Shown here: one piece after another, positions 46,048-48,292 of the stretch | Layout of the letters: each line of letters opens with the position of its first letter | How positions within the stretch are numbered: position 1 is the stretch's first letter | Assembly: GCA_900546225.1 (NCBI GenBank) | Contig: URBZ01000007.1 | Coordinates: 1-48,292, forward strand | Direction: 5' to 3' | DNA: 48,292 nucleotides | From: an uncultured Rickettsiales bacterium | GTDB lineage: Bacteria > Pseudomonadota > Alphaproteobacteria > Rs-D84 | Made by a program: the position numbers and the translations under genes | The notes under the pieces: generated by a model | Database searches by the model: none | Told to the model about the DNA's origin: nothing | The model's input: the letters and a program-made list of their open reading frames with translations, nothing else

Positions 46048-47283
46048 ATGAAGACGAATATTTTAATTTTATCGTCCCTGCTGTGTATGTGTGGGGCGAA
46101 CAATGCCGGCGCATCTGAATGTATCGGTGCGGGCTGTGATATCGAACCAATGATTGGGCAACCTGTCCAGTTGGGTACTTTTGATACCCCTGTGGTTATG
46201 GCGGAACCAATGACACCTGCAAACACACCAATGCAGTATGTCTATTTGGATCACAGACCAATGCAACAGACAAAGTTGCTGAGCATTAAACCAGTAGAAC
46301 CTGATAATCGCCCCGCGTTGTGGGACGGCGTTCAGGGTAAATACACCCAGAAAAAGTTTGACAAGACCGTAGATTGGCGCGATGGCGTACCTGTTTGGGA
46401 CGATTCGATTGTGTCATATCGGGACAAGGATTTTTCGGACTGGTTCTTGGAACCATTGCCAGAATTATACATTCGTGATGCGGATGTTCCCAGCACGACT
46501 GACCCAGCGGTTACGTTATACAACCAGACAATGGACGATGCCGCGGCGACACGCGCCCGCGTCGAAGAATTGCTGAGTCCGCAAAAGCCATGTGATAACC
46601 TGTGGACAAATGATGTTGTTGCGCCACGCCCAGAATACACCGCCCAAGACATGACCGAAAGTGTTCAGGTTGTGTTTGGTCGCGCCGACGGTTGTCCATT
46701 TGAAACAGAAACAGAATGCACCATTTGGCGTCGCAAGCCCGTTGTGCACGAGGTTGTTGCCCCGCGCAGTGCGAAAATTCAGGACTTTCGTATGGCTGAA
46801 TTTGTAGAGGCGACAAAATGCGATGCCGATATTGATGCCACAAATCCAGCGGCCGCGCCGTTGGTTGCGCGCTATAAAATGCTGATGAATTCGGCGAATG
46901 CGTGTTGCACCGATGGTATGGTGTATGCATTGCGCAGCGCGGGCGCATCGGACGGTCTGATTTACAAATTCATGTCTGACGACGCGAATTTCTATGGTTT
47001 TGGGTCACGTTGCCTGATGATGACGGACAAGGAACTGGACACCAAGTATCCAAATACCGCGACCGCGGCGGTTGCCGCCGATGTGCGCAATGGTTGCCTG
47101 TGCCGTGGCCGCCAATGGTTCAGTGCGCTGCTGGCACCATTTACAGACGCATACGCGGCCGTGCCAGAATTCAAAGATGCCAAGTTTAATTACACATACA
47201 CGGACGGACTGGGACGCGAAATTACCACGTCTATCAACAACGATGTCCAGAATGTGTTATATCAACTGACATTGTGTCCATAA
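46048..47283 (+). CDS. Exported protein of unknown function, 411 residues
   Basis: I do not recognise it. A signal peptide of about 22 residues (MKTNILILSSLLCMCGANNA) is followed by SECIGAGCDIEP, with a Cys pair near the mature N-terminus. The middle is rich in Pro, Asp and aromatic residues with no repeats. Further Cys residues occur at NACCTDGM, SRCLMM and NGCLCRGRQW. The ATG at 46048 is chosen because it gives the signal peptide and lies 7 bases after a -10 box; the frame is open back to 45844, across the promoter. It may be periplasmic or secreted. Confidence 0.7.
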   Translation: MKTNILILSSLLCMCGANNAGASECIGAGCDIEPMIGQPVQLGTFDTPVVMAEPMTPANTPMQYVYLDHRPMQQTKLLSIKPVEPDNRPALWDGVQGKYTQKKFDKTVDWRDGVPVWDDSIVSYRDKDFSDWFLEPLPELYIRDADVPSTTDPAVTLYNQTMDDAAATRARVEELLSPQKPCDNLWTNDVVAPRPEYTAQDMTESVQVVFGRADGCPFETETECTIWRRKPVVHEVVAPRSAKIQDFRMAEFVEATKCDADIDATNPAAAPLVARYKMLMNSANACCTDGMVYALRSAGASDGLIYKFMSDDANFYGFGSRCLMMTDKELDTKYPNTATAAVAADVRNGCLCRGRQWFSALLAPFTDAYAAVPEFKDAKFNYTYTDGLGREITTSINNDVQNVLYQLTLCP

Positions 47284-47309
47284 AAACGCGCCACTGGCGC
47301 ATTTTTTAT
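47282..47309 (+). terminator. Terminator of the 411-residue protein gene
   Basis: GCGCC / GGCGC hairpin (47288-47292 and 47296-47300) with loop ACT and a T run; same type as at 5039 and 48013. Confidence 0.8.
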
Positions 47310-47517
47310 TAGAGCATAGATAATAGAGCATAGATAATAGATAGTGCGCCGAATGGCGCACTGCTTTATTTACTGGATTGCTTCACTACGTTCGCAATGA
47401 CAGTAGTTTTTTTGTGCATGTGTCGCCTGCGGACTTCGTCCTTGCCGCAACCTTCGCGTGCCGCTCGGTTTCATTGCGAGCAAGCGTGGCGCAGCGCGTC
47501 AATCCAGCAAATAAAAC
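47310..47517. repeat. Dispersed repeat copy with inverted cores
   Basis: An agagcatagataat tract repeated twice is followed by the gtgcgccgaatggcgcac palindrome and a core at 47372-47403. An inverted core ends at 47470-47507, with a gtcgcctgcgg module between. No gene is visible. Confidence 0.83.
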
Positions 47518-47545
47518 TTGACATTATTTATATTTTGTCTATTTT
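47518..47545 (+). promoter_or_regulatory. Promoter of the 140-residue AT-rich gene
   Basis: TTGACA (47518-47523), 16 bases, TATTTT (47540-47545). It starts right after the repeat. The leader of about 20 nt carries AAGGAGG. Confidence 0.6.
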
Positions 47546-47572
47546 ATAGTTGTCTAAAAAAGGAGGACCCGC

Positions 47573-47995
47573 ATGGTCGATTTCGGCTTTTCAAATATTG
47601 ATTGGAATTTAACAATTAAACGTTTTGAAGAATCTACGTACAAAATAATAAATAGTTACGGTTTCGCTGGCAATCGAGAATGCATTTTAGTTCCAGAAAC
47701 AAAATTTGCAAAAACACGGCAAAAATATCCAGATGCAGAAGTAGTTTGTTATGAAGAACTTATTTACATGAGCGGTGTTAGCAAAGAATATAATGAAGTT
47801 CTGTATAATATAAAGCAGCTTAAAAAATATAACAGCCCCAGCAGCAATCCAATAGATAAACAAAATTCGAGAGTTGCATTGTTGGTCAGTTTGAGAAAGT
47901 GGTATTGCGCCACATCCAGAAAAACATTTTCTGGTTTTGTTTCACAATTCATGCCTTTGACGCACTTTGCAGTAAAACAACAAAAACAGAAATAG
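47573..47995 (+). CDS. Protein of unknown function, 140 residues, AT-rich gene
   Basis: I do not recognise it. The product is soluble, basic at the C-terminus and rich in Lys, Asn, Ser and Tyr, with no signal peptide. AAAAAAGGAGG before the ATG is the strongest ribosome binding site in the window, and a good promoter precedes it. Its base composition is visibly more AT-rich than its neighbours, and it lies between two copies of the dispersed repeat with terminators on both sides. This fits a recently acquired gene, though a fast-evolving resident gene is also possible. Confidence 0.65.
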   Translation: MVDFGFSNIDWNLTIKRFEESTYKIINSYGFAGNRECILVPETKFAKTRQKYPDAEVVCYEELIYMSGVSKEYNEVLYNIKQLKKYNSPSSNPIDKQNSRVALLVSLRKWYCATSRKTFSGFVSQFMPLTHFAVKQQKQK

Positions 47996-48012
47996 AGAAA
48001 ACTGTGTTCTAA

Positions 48013-48039
48013 TAAAAACGCGCCACTGGCGCGTTTTTT
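48013..48039 (+). terminator. Terminator of the AT-rich gene
   Basis: AACGCGCC (48017-48024) / GGCGCGTT (48028-48035), loop ACT, followed by a T run. Confidence 0.88.
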
Positions 48040-48292
48040 CAAAGTTCATCCGTCTCCGCTGATGCTCCGCCGCGATAAAAATTTTGTGCGCTGCGCACAA
48101 CATAAAATAAACTGGATTGCCGCGCTACGCTACGCTTGCTCGCAATGACAAAGGTGTTAGCAGTGCAAGGAAATAACAAGAGCGAAAGTCCGCAGGCGAC
48201 AAGTTTCTAGAAATATAGTCATTCTTGTCGCGTGCTAAGTTCTCCTCCTGTGGAGGAGTACCCGAAGGGGGAGGTGGTCTTTTGTCTGAATG
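48036..48292. repeat. Dispersed repeat copy, runs off the window
   Basis: The copy has the gtgcgctgcgcac palindrome, the actggattgc ... gctcgcaatgaca core (48112-48150), a gcaggcgacaag module and a ctcctcctgtggaggag hairpin near the right edge. No gene is visible in the last 250 bases. Confidence 0.8.

Noticed and set aside
47310..47517. A complete insertion sequence
   Set aside because: Inverted cores are present, but no transposase frame lies between or beside them.

Overview
The window reads as a chromosomal segment of a small-genome alphaproteobacterium. Supporting signs are compact gene spacing, GyrA, MurG, FtsW, MraY, L31 and DnaQ-like proteins of proteobacterial type, and a cluster of five VirB6-like membrane proteins, a multiplicity best known in Rickettsiales and related host-associated alphaproteobacteria. 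The rRNA operon is linked (16S, tRNA-Ile, 23S, 5S), unlike the split 16S / 23S-5S arrangement of Rickettsia and its relatives, so a classical Rickettsia is unlikely. I cannot place the genus from sequence alone. UGA is used as a stop codon.

Layout. 1-256: tandem 172-bp repeat and a fragment of a dispersed repeat. 274-4189 (minus): APH-like kinase, MerR regulator, gyrA. 4309-4866 (plus): two small unknown genes, then rpmH. 5068-8201 (minus): acyl-ACP thioesterase and valS. 8342-14640: an unknown plus-strand gene, then on the minus strand comF, an OmpA-like exported protein, murG, ftsW, mraY and an MliC-like lipoprotein. 14700-18356 (minus): PBP1A, a degenerate SuhB-like protein, rpmE, one unknown. 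18425-25025: one minus-strand and four overlapping plus-strand VirB6-like genes around a palindromic divergent promoter. 25028-27888: uvrD-type helicase and a dnaQ-like exonuclease. 27913-34332 (minus): two paralogous Cys-rich exported proteins flanking rplU-rpmA, and a PagL-like barrel. 34578-39395: ppdK, a VIT/CCC1-like protein, Sua5/TsaC and a kinase-like protein. 39430-44819 (minus): the rRNA operon with its own promoter and terminator. 45045-48292: an outer-membrane barrel, two unknown proteins and copies of the dispersed repeat.

How it works together. Envelope functions dominate: peptidoglycan synthesis (mraY, ftsW, murG, PBP1A), a putative lysozyme inhibitor, outer-membrane barrels, a possible secretion channel and large exported Cys-rich proteins. 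The rest is housekeeping (gyrA, valS, uvrD, rRNA, ribosomal proteins, ppdK, tsaC).

Two features recur across the window. Many genes have an extended -10 promoter (TGnTATAAT-like, often as TTGTGATA) only 6-10 nt before the start codon, which predicts leaderless mRNAs. Most large intergenic gaps hold mosaic copies of one dispersed repeat, with ends resembling ctggattgc...gcaatgacag, sometimes paired as inverted repeats.
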